Positions 32,381 to 42,108 of a DNA stretch of 64,000 bases are shown here, in pieces. The DNA comes from Cyclobacteriaceae bacterium (GTDB taxonomy: Bacteria > Bacteroidota > Bacteroidia > Cytophagales > Cyclobacteriaceae): NCBI GenBank assembly GCA_029858965.1, contig JAOUDZ010000004.1:1-64000 (forward strand), written 5' to 3'. A program made the position numbers and the translations under genes. Under the pieces are notes generated by a model. It searched no databases, had not been told where the DNA came from, and worked only from the letters and a program-made list of their open reading frames with translations. Numbering within the stretch: position 1 is the first letter of the stretch; each line of letters begins with the position of its first letter.

Positions 32381-34657
32381 ATGAATTTTTTTACATTATC
32401 ATCTCTGCGACGCGAGTTCGATTTCAGGTTGGCGGGGCGTTGGTTACTACTAGGGTCTGCTGTGGGTATCATTAGCGGTCTTGGTGCAATCCTTTTTCAA
32501 AACCTTCTTATGTTTGTTAAGGAGTTCGCAACAATACACTGGATGGGATTACAACCCGGTGAACCGGGAGGAGAGGTAGCTGAGCATTTCTTTTCAGTCG
32601 GCGCTTTTAACCCTTACCTGATTGTTTTAGTCCCTGCAATCGGTGGGCTCATCACGGGATTTATCGTTTATAAATTTGCACCGGAAGCAGAAGGGCATGG
32701 CACTGATGAAGCGATAAAAGCTTTCCACAAGAAGCGCGGTATAATTCGGCCTATCGTGCCCATTGTGAAGCTTTTTGCCTCTGCTATTACCATTGGAACT
32801 GGGGGATCAGGTGGAAGGGAGGGGCCAATTGCGCAAATTGGAGCTGGTTTTGGAAGTTTCCTTGGCCAACGTCTTGGGCTTAATGCGCAAACGCGTCGAT
32901 GGCTGCTGGCAGCGGGCATGGGCGCCGGTATTGGTAGTATTTTCCGTGCCCCCCTGGCGGGTGCGATATTCGCAGCCGAGGTTTTGTATTCATCGATGGA
33001 AGTGGAAACGGAAGTGCTATTGCCGGCAACAGTATCGTCCATTATCGCTTATTCTGTTTACTCTTTCAGCTTCGGCTGGGATCATATCTTTACCAATGTT
33101 GAGCAGCATGGGTTTTCCAATCCATTAGAGTTGATCCCATATTCCATTGAGGCACTTGTCCTGGCGTTTGCCGCACTCATTTTTGTAAAGTCATTCTATG
33201 GCGTACGCAACCTTTTTGCAAAGTGGTCCATTCCTGCTTACATCAAGCCCGTCCTTGGGGGACTCATCACCGGAACTGTAGCCTTGTTGCTCATACAGTT
33301 AACCGGTGATAGAAAATTCGTTATTGACGTACTGGGAGGCGGCTATGGAATTTTGCAGGAAATATTTCAGAATGGGCTGTTGAATGTCAGCCTATTGATC
33401 CTTGCTCTCGTGGCAGTAGGTAAAATCATTACTACCTCTTTTACGATAGGCTCGGGAGGCAGCGCCGGTGTTTTTGGTCCGTCTATGGTCATCGGTGGAA
33501 CGGTTGGAGCGGCAACAGGATATATTTTGCAACTGATTTTCCCCGGAATCCCCATCCATCCTTCAACATTTGCAATTGTAGGTATGGCCGGGTTTTTCTC
33601 TGCTGCCGCCAATACGCCGCTGTCTACGATTATTATGGTCAGTGAACTAACGGGTAATTACTCACTATTGCTACCAAGCATGTGGGTTTGTACGCTGGCA
33701 TACCTTGTAGCCCGACGGTGGAGCATTTATAAAAGCCAGGTGCCCGGAAAGGCATACTCCCAGGCACACTTTGGGGAGTATTCCTACGATATATTTGAGA
33801 CCACACTCGTAGAGGAAGCTTTTAGAAAGGAACGAAATTACGTAACTATCCCCTCTACGACCACACTGGACGAAATTGTGAAGCGGGCTGCAAATATCCG
33901 ACAGCATATATTTCCCGTAACCGATAACGATGGGCATCTTATCGGCTCATTTACTACACCCGATCTTACGCAGGCGCTGATGGAGACGGGAGGTGCAACG
34001 CGCACCGCCGTCGACATAATGTCCGGTGCCTGGCTGCGCGTAATGCCTAGAGAGACAATGCGCAAGGCTCAGCAAATCATGATGGATAATCAGGTAGAGG
34101 AATTGCTTGTAGTGGACGCTCATGAACTTCCGGCGAAAACATTGGGCATCATTACTACTGCTGATTTGCTTACCGCTTATAACTCTAAGTTTGCCCAGAT
34201 GAAATTTGGAAATGCGAAACCTGAGACCGCGCTGCCAGAAGATACTTCAGTGCTGGGGCGTATAACACTCAGTGATGTATTAGAACGAGATCTCATTACC
34301 ATCGAGCCGGAGGCAACACTTGGTGATCTAGTGAAGATTATTATACGCTCAAAACGTAACATCTTTCCCGTGGTGGATAAGCGCCTGAAATACTATGGAA
34401 TCATTCTATTAAACGATGTCCGGGAAATCATGTTTGACAACAAGCTATATGAGACAACGTTGGTAAAAGATCTTATGGTAAAGTCTCCAGATACAATCAT
34501 TATCGATGAAGGCATGAATGAAGTGATGAAGAAGTTTGAACAAACAAATGCCTGGAATCTTCCGGTGGTTGATCGCTACAAGCGCTATCGCGGCCTGATT
34601 TCCAAATCAAACATTTTCTCTGCATACCGTAACCAATTGCTCGTACAGGCCGGCTAA
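32381..34657 (+). CDS. CLC chloride channel/antiporter with two CBS pairs
   Basis: Protein of 758 residues. CLC core (1-~440) with GSGGREGPIAQIGAGFGS including the gating Glu, and GSGGSAGVFGPSMVIGG (the GxFxP motif). The first selectivity loop reads GHGTDEAI, where the classical form is GSGIPE, so the anion-coordinating Ser is replaced by His. The C-terminal ~300 residues contain four CBS motifs in two pairs (for example DIMSGAWLRVMPRETMRKA and DLMVKSPDTIIIDEGMNE), which usually bind adenosine nucleotides. It likely exchanges chloride and protons or senses ionic strength. Two CBS pairs are more than the single pair usual in this family. Confidence 0.93.
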   Translation: MNFFTLSSLRREFDFRLAGRWLLLGSAVGIISGLGAILFQNLLMFVKEFATIHWMGLQPGEPGGEVAEHFFSVGAFNPYLIVLVPAIGGLITGFIVYKFAPEAEGHGTDEAIKAFHKKRGIIRPIVPIVKLFASAITIGTGGSGGREGPIAQIGAGFGSFLGQRLGLNAQTRRWLLAAGMGAGIGSIFRAPLAGAIFAAEVLYSSMEVETEVLLPATVSSIIAYSVYSFSFGWDHIFTNVEQHGFSNPLELIPYSIEALVLAFAALIFVKSFYGVRNLFAKWSIPAYIKPVLGGLITGTVALLLIQLTGDRKFVIDVLGGGYGILQEIFQNGLLNVSLLILALVAVGKIITTSFTIGSGGSAGVFGPSMVIGGTVGAATGYILQLIFPGIPIHPSTFAIVGMAGFFSAAANTPLSTIIMVSELTGNYSLLLPSMWVCTLAYLVARRWSIYKSQVPGKAYSQAHFGEYSYDIFETTLVEEAFRKERNYVTIPSTTTLDEIVKRAANIRQHIFPVTDNDGHLIGSFTTPDLTQALMETGGATRTAVDIMSGAWLRVMPRETMRKAQQIMMDNQVEELLVVDAHELPAKTLGIITTADLLTAYNSKFAQMKFGNAKPETALPEDTSVLGRITLSDVLERDLITIEPEATLGDLVKIIIRSKRNIFPVVDKRLKYYGIILLNDVREIMFDNKLYETTLVKDLMVKSPDTIIIDEGMNEVMKKFEQTNAWNLPVVDRYKRYRGLISKSNIFSAYRNQLLVQAG

Positions 34658-34665
34658 CAAGCATC

Positions 34666-34742
34666 TACCCTATACCCTATACCATATACCTTATACCCTA
34701 TACCCTATACCTTATACCTTATACCCTATACCCTATACCCAT
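34666..34742. repeat. eleven-copy heptamer tandem repeat
   Basis: Eleven consecutive 7-base units TACC[C/T/A]TA (the last ends CAT). Variation is almost entirely at position 5. It lies between the CLC gene and the serine hydrolase gene, so it can change copy number by slippage and may affect expression of the downstream gene. Confidence 0.85.
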
Positions 34743-34770
34743 AACCCTCCAACCACAAAAGAAAATCGCG

Positions 34771-36054
34771 ATGAACAAGCACTACCCCCAAATCTCATTT
34801 ATCTTTTTCACCATCATCCTCTTTGTCACCAGTCTATCTTATGCGCAGGAACTTCCTGTAGTGAAACCGGAAGACATTGGATTTTCGAGCGAACGGTTAC
34901 AACGCATCGATGCGGTGTTCAGTTCCTATGTAACCGACAACAAGATGGCAGGGAGTGTAATCCTGGTAAGCCGCCGGGGTAAAGTTGGTTACTTCCAAGC
35001 ATTTGGATACCGCGATATTGAATCTAAGTCCACGATGAACAGGGATGCTATTTTTCGCATAGCCTCACAAACCAAAGCAGTCATTAGTGTGGCCATCATG
35101 ATTCTGCAGGAGGAAGGAAAGTTATTGATTCAGGATTCTGCCAGCAAGTATATACCCGAATTCAAAGAAACCACCGTAGCGGAAATCAAGCCCGGAGGTG
35201 GCTATGCGGTAGTAAAAGCTGAAAGACAGATCACGATAAGGGACTTGTTAAACCACACCGCAGGAATTAGTTATGGCCAGGATGGGGTCGCCAGCGAGGA
35301 GTGGAAGAAAGCTGGGATACAGGGATGGTATTTTGCCGACCGTGATGAGCCGATTTCAAAAACGATAGAACGAATGGCAAAGCTGCCGATGGACGCGCAG
35401 CCAGGAGCCAAGTGGGTATATGGATATTCGACCGATATCCTCGGCGTAATCATAGAGCGCGCTTCAGGCATACCGTTAGATCAATTTTTGAAAACCCGTA
35501 TTTTTGATCCATTGGGTATGGCTGATACCTATTTTTACTTGCCAAAGAACAAGGCAGGAAGATTGGCAACCGTTTATACACCATCTGAAGGCCAACCCTT
35601 GAAACCGGCGCCGGATGGATCGGGAATGAACAGCCAGGGTAACTATGTCGATGGCCCAAGGAAAAGTTTTTCTGGAGGTGCAGGACTTCTTTCCACGGCA
35701 AGAGATTATTATCTCTTCCTGCAGATGCTTGCAAATGGTGGAATTTCTAATGGGAGCAGAATCCTTTCTTCTCGAACAGTCGATTTGATGACGGTAAATC
35801 ACGTGCCTCGGGGAGTTGATTTTCGTCCAGGAGAGGGATTCGGCCTCGGATTCGAAGTAGTACTCGATCAGGGCGAGCGCGGCACGCAGGGATCGGTCGG
35901 AGAATTCGGCTGGGGAGGTGCATATGGTTCTACCTATTGGGTCGACCCCGCCGAAGAGCTCGTGGTGGTTTATTTTACGCAGCTTCAGCCTGGCTCTATC
36001 GTGCAGGATCAGTTAATGCTCCGCGCACTGATCTACCAGGCTTTGGTGGATTGA
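34771..36054 (+). CDS. secreted serine hydrolase (beta-lactamase class C / esterase type)
   Basis: Protein of 427 residues with a signal peptide (FIFFTIILFVTSLSYAQ). The nucleophile motif S99-x-x-K102 is in FRIASQTKAVISVAIM; a Tyr in WVYGYSTDILGVIIE stands for the second motif and WGGAYGSTYWVDP for the third. It belongs to the broad beta-lactamase-like esterase/peptidase family, and its role is probably ester or peptide hydrolysis in the periplasm, not antibiotic resistance. It precedes an esterase and a GH28 gene, hinting at a pectin or hemicellulose context. Confidence 0.85.
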   Translation: MNKHYPQISFIFFTIILFVTSLSYAQELPVVKPEDIGFSSERLQRIDAVFSSYVTDNKMAGSVILVSRRGKVGYFQAFGYRDIESKSTMNRDAIFRIASQTKAVISVAIMILQEEGKLLIQDSASKYIPEFKETTVAEIKPGGGYAVVKAERQITIRDLLNHTAGISYGQDGVASEEWKKAGIQGWYFADRDEPISKTIERMAKLPMDAQPGAKWVYGYSTDILGVIIERASGIPLDQFLKTRIFDPLGMADTYFYLPKNKAGRLATVYTPSEGQPLKPAPDGSGMNSQGNYVDGPRKSFSGGAGLLSTARDYYLFLQMLANGGISNGSRILSSRTVDLMTVNHVPRGVDFRPGEGFGLGFEVVLDQGERGTQGSVGEFGWGGAYGSTYWVDPAEELVVVYFTQLQPGSIVQDQLMLRALIYQALVD

Positions 36055-36086
36055 AAAAGCACAATCGTATATTGGGATTGTTTCGA

Positions 36087-36094
36087 TACATTTG
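36087..36094 (+). promoter_or_regulatory. -7 element TACATTTG for esterase gene
   Basis: A perfect TAnnTTTG 24 bases before ATG 36119; no clear -33 TTTG. Confidence 0.4.
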
Positions 36095-36118
36095 CCGCTA
36101 TCAACTTGAATGGATCCA

Positions 36119-37288
36119 ATGAGAAAAATAGTAGGACCTGGGATACTCCTTATCATACTGAGTTTTAGTGTCAATGTCCATAGCCAAGACAACATGCTTT
36201 GCGTGGGAAAGTATTGGACCGAAGATGAAGCAAAGCTTATGATGGATGACTTTGCCAAGCAATGGACAGACGTTGACTCGTGGCAGAAACGCGCGAACCA
36301 AATCAGAGAGGGCATCATTAAAGGAATGCAGCTTGATAAAATGCCCAAAATTGAAGGTCAGTTTAATCCTGTCATTACTGCCCATCGCGAAATGGACGGA
36401 TACAGTGTTGAAAACATAGTCATCGAAAGTTTCCCTGGATTTTATATTACGGGTAATTTGTACTTACCCAGGAAAAACCAAGATAGATATGCAGCTATCC
36501 TGAATCCCCATGGGCATGGTGTTGACAAACGGTTTTCAGAGGAGACTCAAATACGCGACGCTGTATTTGCCCGGATGGGAGCCATCGTTTTTACCTATGA
36601 TATGGTGGGAACGGGGGAAAGCATGCAGGTAAACCACAAAATGCCCATCGCACTTGTATTACAGACGTATAACAGTAGGCGGGTATTGGAGTATCTGCTC
36701 TCCCGGACTGATGTTGATCCGGAAAGGATCGGGATGACTGGCTATTCCGGTGGTGGTACACAGACTTTTATTTTATCGGCGATCGATGATCGCATCAAAG
36801 TGTCGGCCCCTGTTACGCAGGTATCTGCCCACTTTTTTGGCGGATGTGTTTGTGAAAGCGGCATGCCTATCCATAAAAGCAAAATGCATCAAACCAACAA
36901 TGTAGAGATCGCCGCACTGTTTGCACCAAAGCCATTGCTCATCGTGTCTGATGGTGGCGATTGGACATCCAATACACCTAGGGTTGAATTTCCATATATC
37001 CAAAAGGTTTATAACGCTTACCAAGCCGGAGACAAAGTTCGCAACGTACATCTACCAAACGAAGGGCATGACTACGGTCCCTCTAAAAGGGCGGCTGTTT
37101 ATGCATTCTTTTCAAAATACTTACAGCTGAACGACGGTGATGTAAGTTATAATGGTGGATACAAAGAGGATTTCCCTACTTTTTTGACAAAAGACGAATT
37201 GAATGTATTTAGTGTGGACCATCCGTTTCCGCCAAGTTCGCTTCAGGGCGATGAGGCTGTAATGAGGTACCTGGGTATTGGATTATAG
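36119..37288 (+). CDS. secreted alpha/beta hydrolase, acetyl-xylan-esterase-like
   Basis: Protein of about 389 residues with a signal peptide (MRKIVGPGILLIILSFSVNV); a start nine bases upstream is possible. The alpha/beta-hydrolase fold has the nucleophile elbow GYSGGG, the Asp in LIVSDGGDWTS and the His in NEGHDYGPSKR. An early loop INPHGHGV-like (ILNPHGHGVDK) supplies the oxyanion hole. It is similar to acetyl-xylan esterases and prolyl-oligopeptidase-like esterases. Lying just before a GH28 polygalacturonase, it may remove acetyl or methyl groups from pectin. Confidence 0.85.
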   Translation: MRKIVGPGILLIILSFSVNVHSQDNMLCVGKYWTEDEAKLMMDDFAKQWTDVDSWQKRANQIREGIIKGMQLDKMPKIEGQFNPVITAHREMDGYSVENIVIESFPGFYITGNLYLPRKNQDRYAAILNPHGHGVDKRFSEETQIRDAVFARMGAIVFTYDMVGTGESMQVNHKMPIALVLQTYNSRRVLEYLLSRTDVDPERIGMTGYSGGGTQTFILSAIDDRIKVSAPVTQVSAHFFGGCVCESGMPIHKSKMHQTNNVEIAALFAPKPLLIVSDGGDWTSNTPRVEFPYIQKVYNAYQAGDKVRNVHLPNEGHDYGPSKRAAVYAFFSKYLQLNDGDVSYNGGYKEDFPTFLTKDELNVFSVDHPFPPSSLQGDEAVMRYLGIGL

Positions 37289-37360
37289 CAGTTGTTTATG
37301 GGTTTGATACGAAATCCTGCGTAAACCGAGTGAGCGTCTTATTATGTTTTACAATTGTGC

Positions 37361-38908
37361 ATGATTATGCGAGGCATTGCGATCCTATTATTCACCTTTT
37401 TCTTCACCACAATTCAATCTTGCCAGAAAGCGTCAGTAACATTTGTTGATATCGTTGAAAACACACCATGGGGGGAAGAGGTGTTTAAAGAGCCGGTTTT
37501 TCCGGCTTCACAGTTCCCGATCACCAACTTCGGCGCAACGCTGGAATCTGCCAACAATCAGACTGCCATACAAGCTGCTATTGAAGCATGCCATCAAAAT
37601 GGAGGGGGTACCGTGGTTGTACCCGGCGGGAAATGGAAAACGTCGTGGCTGGAACTGAGATCCAATGTAAACCTTTTTTTGTCCGAGGGAGCAATACTGT
37701 TGTTCAGTGATGACATTGCGCTGTACAGCACGCCAACGTTCACCCGGTGGGAGGGGATCGAATGCATGAATTACCATCCGCTGATCTACGCGAAAGATGT
37801 TGAAAATATTGCCATAACTGGTTCGGGGAAGATCGATGGCAATGGAAAAAAATGGTGGACATTCAAAGGGAAACAGATTGAAACACTAACCAAATTGTAC
37901 GACCAGGTGCAGGAAGACGTACCCGTCGCACAAAGGAACTGCCTGGCTTATGCGCCAACTTCATATTTACGGCCATCGTTGATTCAGACCATTAATTGCA
38001 AAAATGTGCTGGTGGAAGGTATTGAAGTTGGGTCGGGGCCGATGTGGACCATCCATTTCATTTATTGTGAAAATGTCATAGCCAGAAATCTGAAGGTGAT
38101 TACAAACGGCGTGAACAACGACGGGATCACACCCGATGCCTGCAACAAGGTGCTCATCGACAACTGCTATTTCTCTACTGGTGATGACTGTATTGTTATT
38201 AAATCAGGTCTCAATGAAGATGGATGGCGGGTAAACAAGCCCAGCCAGAATATTATTATCAAGAATTGCATAACCAACAAGGGACACGGTGGTGTTGTCA
38301 TTGGTAGTGAGATGTCGGGTGGTGTGCGGAATGTATATGCACACGATTGTGATTTCAGCCACACACAACGAGGACTTCGTTTTAAGTCCATGAAAGGAAG
38401 GGGAGGTATTGTGGAAAACCTGTGGTTTGAAAACATTAAAATGGATAGTATTGAAGCAGAAGCTATTCAGATTAACATGCACTATGGCTCCAGTTCCATA
38501 GCACCCAGAACGCAGACGCCGCCGGTGTTCAGGAATTTCCATTTTAAAAATATCACTTCTTCCTATGCCCAAACCGCCATCCGATTGAACGGGATCGATG
38601 ACCAATACATCGACAGCATGACTTTTAGCGGGTTAACCATGAAAAGCAAATATGGAATAGTGATTAAAAACGCTGAAAACTCCAGCTTTGATAGTTTGAA
38701 TATTCAGGCTGGAGTTGGACCTATCAGCATTACCAATGCAAGAAACATATGGTTTCGAAATTTGCGATACGAGGCAGCAATTGATACGATGGTGCGGCTT
38801 TATGGGCACATTGAAGGCGTCTATTTTCGCCACACGAATATCAAGGAATACAAGTTTCCGTTTCAATCAGAAGCCTCGATGCATACCCCCGTTGTTGAAA
38901 TTGACTAG
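37361..38908 (+). CDS. GH28 polygalacturonase-like glycoside hydrolase, lipoprotein
   Basis: Protein of about 515 residues. The signal ends in a lipobox-like TTIQSC, so it is probably anchored in the outer membrane or periplasm. GH28 motifs are intact: NNDGITPDACNK, STGDDCIVIKSG, GHGGVVIGSEMSGG and RGLRFKSMKGRGG, giving the three catalytic Asp and the His. The N-terminal FPITNFGATLES and AIEACHQNGGGTVVVPGG are the beta-helix opening. Start: ATG 37361 or 37367 (TTG 37355 also in frame). It hydrolyses galacturonan-type chains; an esterase gene lies upstream. Confidence 0.92.
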   Translation: MIMRGIAILLFTFFFTTIQSCQKASVTFVDIVENTPWGEEVFKEPVFPASQFPITNFGATLESANNQTAIQAAIEACHQNGGGTVVVPGGKWKTSWLELRSNVNLFLSEGAILLFSDDIALYSTPTFTRWEGIECMNYHPLIYAKDVENIAITGSGKIDGNGKKWWTFKGKQIETLTKLYDQVQEDVPVAQRNCLAYAPTSYLRPSLIQTINCKNVLVEGIEVGSGPMWTIHFIYCENVIARNLKVITNGVNNDGITPDACNKVLIDNCYFSTGDDCIVIKSGLNEDGWRVNKPSQNIIIKNCITNKGHGGVVIGSEMSGGVRNVYAHDCDFSHTQRGLRFKSMKGRGGIVENLWFENIKMDSIEAEAIQINMHYGSSSIAPRTQTPPVFRNFHFKNITSSYAQTAIRLNGIDDQYIDSMTFSGLTMKSKYGIVIKNAENSSFDSLNIQAGVGPISITNARNIWFRNLRYEAAIDTMVRLYGHIEGVYFRHTNIKEYKFPFQSEASMHTPVVEID

Positions 38909-38954
38909 TTGGATATAACTAATCATTTCGTTGCGCATGATAGGTTTGATTTCA

Positions 38955-39335
38955 TCATATCACCTTGGCTTCCGTGCTCAACAGATTCTCGTCAATGACT
39001 TTTTTGAATATATTTTTTGGCAAGGCCCCCGGCTGCATCATCGGTTTGCCTTCAATCGGGATGAAAAGGAAGCTAGGAATGCTCTGAATGCCAAATACGG
39101 CGGATAATTCGACCTCTTTTTCCGTGTCTACCTTGTAGATTATCAACTTGCCTTCATACTCACCCGCCAACTCCTCCAATACCGGGGCTACCATTTTGCA
39201 GGGCCCGCACCAATCGGCATAGAAATCAATGATAGCGGGCATGGTACCCCGGTATTTCCACTCCTGTTCCTGCGTATAGTCAAATACCTTTTGTTTAAAA
39301 TCTTCAGTTGTCAGTCTTATGGTTTTCATGTGCAT
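38955..39335 (-). CDS. trxA: thioredoxin
   Basis: Protein of 126 residues with the active site DWCGPCKMVAP and the cis-Pro loop SIPSFLFIP. Cytoplasmic, no signal peptide. ATG 39335 or 39329. The N-terminus (~25 residues before the first strand) is slightly longer than the E. coli form. Divergent from an ABC permease gene; two CRP/FNR-like sites lie between them. Confidence 0.9.
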   Translation of the reverse strand: MHMKTIRLTTEDFKQKVFDYTQEQEWKYRGTMPAIIDFYADWCGPCKMVAPVLEELAGEYEGKLIIYKVDTEKEVELSAVFGIQSIPSFLFIPIEGKPMMQPGALPKNIFKKVIDENLLSTEAKVI

Positions 39336-39377
39336 TAATTTAAGTACACAAATTTCGGTATTCTGAGCGAGTTCTTA

Positions 39378-39393
39378 TGTGACCTTAATCACG
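39378..39393. promoter_or_regulatory. CRP/FNR-like site 1
   Basis: TGTGACCTTAATCACG: arms GTGA/TCAC around six bases. Shares 11 of 12 bases (TGACCTWAATCA) with the second site 115 bases away. Confidence 0.45.
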
Positions 39394-39492
39394 CAACTTC
39401 ATTTTACATGCGATACCCGGCATAACATCTCCGCTTGTAATGGTAAGGCGGATTATGCCAGGTTAGAATCTGGGAATGACCCCTGGCTTCCT

Positions 39493-39506
39493 ATGACCTA
39501 AATCAT
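39493..39506. promoter_or_regulatory. CRP/FNR-like site 2
   Basis: ATGACCTAAATCAT: perfect ATGA/TCAT arms around six bases. Confidence 0.45.
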
Positions 39507-39659
39507 TTCCAATGATGATCGGACTCATTTTTACTGGCTTCAGTTACGACTATTTTTAATGATGATGCTGAAAAGCCCATTCACAGTTTTCATCACCTTT
39601 CGGTCAGGTATTATTTGTGCACGGGATGTCAGCGAAATTGATGGAAAACCCGATATGCT

Positions 39660-40877
39660 ATGTGGTTGATGAAACTGGCCTGGAAGAATATGTGGCGAAA
39701 CCGTAACCGCACAGCCATTACTATCGCTGCCATTTTCTTTGCAGTAATATTATCGGTGGTCACCAGCAGTTTGCAGGATGGTGTATTCGACAACCTTATC
39801 AAAAATGTAGTAAGCTTCTACAGTGGTTATGTGCAGGTGCATAAGCAGGGTTACTGGGACGAGCGCATCCTCGATAATACTTTTGCGCAGTCCGGTGCGG
39901 TTGAACGCAAGATACTCCAGCAAAAAAATATATCGGACATAGCGCCCCGGTTGGAATCTTTTGCACTGGCATCCTCAGAAGAAACTACCAAGGGTTGTAT
40001 GGTAACGGGCATCTCCCCGGAAGAAGAAAATAGAATCACTGACCTTCAGCGGCGGGTAGTCGCTGGGGAATACCTGACAGCAGATGACAGGAGCGTGCTT
40101 GTGGGGCAGGGTCTTGCCAGCCGCCTGGGCCTTCAATTGCATGATACTTTGGTGCTTATCGGTCAGGGATACCACGGAGCGACTGCAGCCGGAAAATATC
40201 CCATCAAAGGGATTCTGAAATTTGGTTCACCGGATTTAAATGATCAATCGCTCTTTCTCTCCTTACCAGCCGCACAGGAATTCTACAGTGCCGAAAGTAT
40301 GCTTACGTCGTATGTCCTGGCGCTAAGAAACCCAGCCAGCCTTGTTGGGACTGCCGATGGGGTCCGCGCTGCCATTGGCAATACTTACGAAACGATGACC
40401 TGGGAGGAAATGATGCCGGAAATAATACAGCACATCCGTACTGACAAAGGAAGTATGTACATCATTCAGGGTATCTTATACATGCTGATATGCTTTGGTA
40501 TCATCGGCACTTTACTGATGATGATGGTAGAACGCAAATATGAAATGGGCATGTTGGTAGCGCTTGGGATGAAGAAGATAAAGCTCATGCAGTTGCTGTT
40601 GATGGAATCGGTATTGACGGTGATCAGTGGGTGCGTATTTGGTATTATGGCCAGTGTTCCTATCGTGTACTACCTATACAAATATCCCATACGCTTTACG
40701 GGAGAAATGGCGAAGGTCTATGAAGAGTTTGGCTTCGAACCCATTTTCCCCGCATCTAGAGATGTAAATATATTTCTTACACAAGGTGCTATAGTGCTTG
40801 TGTTGGGTTTGCTTCTTTCATTATACCCTATGATAAAGGTAGTACAGCTCGATCCGATAAAGGCCATGAAAAAATAG
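39660..40877 (+). CDS. ABC transporter permease, FtsX/LolCE type (second module)
   Basis: Protein of 405 residues, paralogous to the permease at 11442: KLAWKNMWRNRNRT at the start, FYSGYVQVHKQGYWDERILDN in the periplasmic domain (compare TGYIQIHKNGYWDDK), then YMLICFGIIGTLLMMMVERK. First gene of the three-gene module. Unlike the first module, no LolA-like carrier or barrel accompanies it. ATG 39669 is an alternative start. Confidence 0.9.
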   Translation: MWLMKLAWKNMWRNRNRTAITIAAIFFAVILSVVTSSLQDGVFDNLIKNVVSFYSGYVQVHKQGYWDERILDNTFAQSGAVERKILQQKNISDIAPRLESFALASSEETTKGCMVTGISPEEENRITDLQRRVVAGEYLTADDRSVLVGQGLASRLGLQLHDTLVLIGQGYHGATAAGKYPIKGILKFGSPDLNDQSLFLSLPAAQEFYSAESMLTSYVLALRNPASLVGTADGVRAAIGNTYETMTWEEMMPEIIQHIRTDKGSMYIIQGILYMLICFGIIGTLLMMMVERKYEMGMLVALGMKKIKLMQLLLMESVLTVISGCVFGIMASVPIVYYLYKYPIRFTGEMAKVYEEFGFEPIFPASRDVNIFLTQGAIVLVLGLLLSLYPMIKVVQLDPIKAMKK

Positions 40878-40882
40878 CGATT

Positions 40883-42097
40883 ATGAACCTGATCCTGGCA
40901 TGGCGGAATGTATGGCGTAACAAAACGAGGAGCTTTATTATCCTGGCGTCGGTGGCCCTCGGCTTGTTTGCCGGTATTTTTGTTTTAGGATTATACGAAG
41001 GAATGATTCGCGCAAGGGTCCGCACGGTGATCGACACCGAAGTAGCTCACATCCAGATTCATCATCCGAATTTTAAGGACGACTATGATCCCGCATTTAC
41101 CATTGCTGGCCAAGCCCAGGTGAGCGGAGCATTGCGTACCGTAAAAGATATTAAAGCGGTAGCGTACCGATCAATGACGCAGGGCATGCTGGCCACTGCT
41201 ACGGGTAGTGCAGGCGTTCAAATTAATGGTATCATACCCGACGAAGAAAATGCTGTATCAAGCATGAAAAAAAAGATTATTGAAGGGGATGAGTTGGATC
41301 TCAAAAAGAAAAACGGGATCCTGATCGGAAAGAAGTTGGCAGATAAGATGAAACTAAGTATCGGCAATAAGCTTGTACTCACTTTCACGGATCGTGAAAA
41401 CAACATCACGGCTGGCGCTTTTAAGGTCGCAGGGATTTACCAGACGAGCAACAGTCCATTGGACGAGCGAAACGTATTTGTTAATCGGGCTACACTAAAT
41501 TCGTATCTCCTTATTGGCGAAGCGTGCCACGAAATCGCAATTCTGCTAGTCAACGATACAGCGGTAGAAGGTGTGAAGCAATCACTGCAACAGCGATTCC
41601 CTGCGTATTCGATACAAACATGGAGGGAAAACTCACCGGAAACGGACCTGATGGTAAGTACGATTAACCAGTATTCATCCATCATCATCGTCATCATTAT
41701 GATTGCGCTGGCTTTCGGTATAGTCAATACGATGCTGATGTCGGTATTGGAGCGAACACGGGAAATTGGGATGCTCACTGCGTTGGGTATGAACCGAGTC
41801 AAGGTGTTTGTGCTTGTCCTCGCTGAAACTGTAATATTGACCCTCGTGGGCGTTCCGCTTGGATTATTATCCGCCTGGATTACAATTCTTTATTTTTCCA
41901 CCGCTGGAATTGATATTTCCTCTTTTGCTGGGGCGGCCATGTCGGGATTTGGTTTCGGTAGCATTATCTATCCTGAATTTCCAATAGCCAGCCTGCAGAC
42001 CGTCATGATTATCGTCGTAAGCACGGCATTAATTTCGTCTTTGTTTCCTTCAATGAAAGCCATAAAACTTCAACCAGCCGATGCCCTTCGACAATAA
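40883..42097 (+). CDS. ABC transporter permease, FtsX/LolCE type (second module)
   Basis: Protein of 404 residues, five bases after the first permease. N-terminal LAWRNVWRNKTRSFIILA, periplasmic domain, and FGIVNTMLMSVLERTREIGM with LTALGMNRVKVFVLV. Paralogue of the permease at 12672 with the same length. Heterodimer partner of its neighbour. Confidence 0.9.
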   Translation: MNLILAWRNVWRNKTRSFIILASVALGLFAGIFVLGLYEGMIRARVRTVIDTEVAHIQIHHPNFKDDYDPAFTIAGQAQVSGALRTVKDIKAVAYRSMTQGMLATATGSAGVQINGIIPDEENAVSSMKKKIIEGDELDLKKKNGILIGKKLADKMKLSIGNKLVLTFTDRENNITAGAFKVAGIYQTSNSPLDERNVFVNRATLNSYLLIGEACHEIAILLVNDTAVEGVKQSLQQRFPAYSIQTWRENSPETDLMVSTINQYSSIIIVIIMIALAFGIVNTMLMSVLERTREIGMLTALGMNRVKVFVLVLAETVILTLVGVPLGLLSAWITILYFSTAGIDISSFAGAAMSGFGFGSIIYPEFPIASLQTVMIIVVSTALISSLFPSMKAIKLQPADALRQ

Positions 42098-42108
42098 ACA
42101 GCTTTGTT

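Larger units (their letters stand above)
39336..39659. other. divergent intergenic region with two CRP/FNR-like sites
   Basis: 324 bases between thioredoxin and the second ABC module. Sites are listed separately. No ORF with support. Confidence 0.5.

Noticed and set aside
34666-34742. CRISPR-like array
   Set aside because: Units are seven bases with no spacers, so this is a simple tandem repeat.
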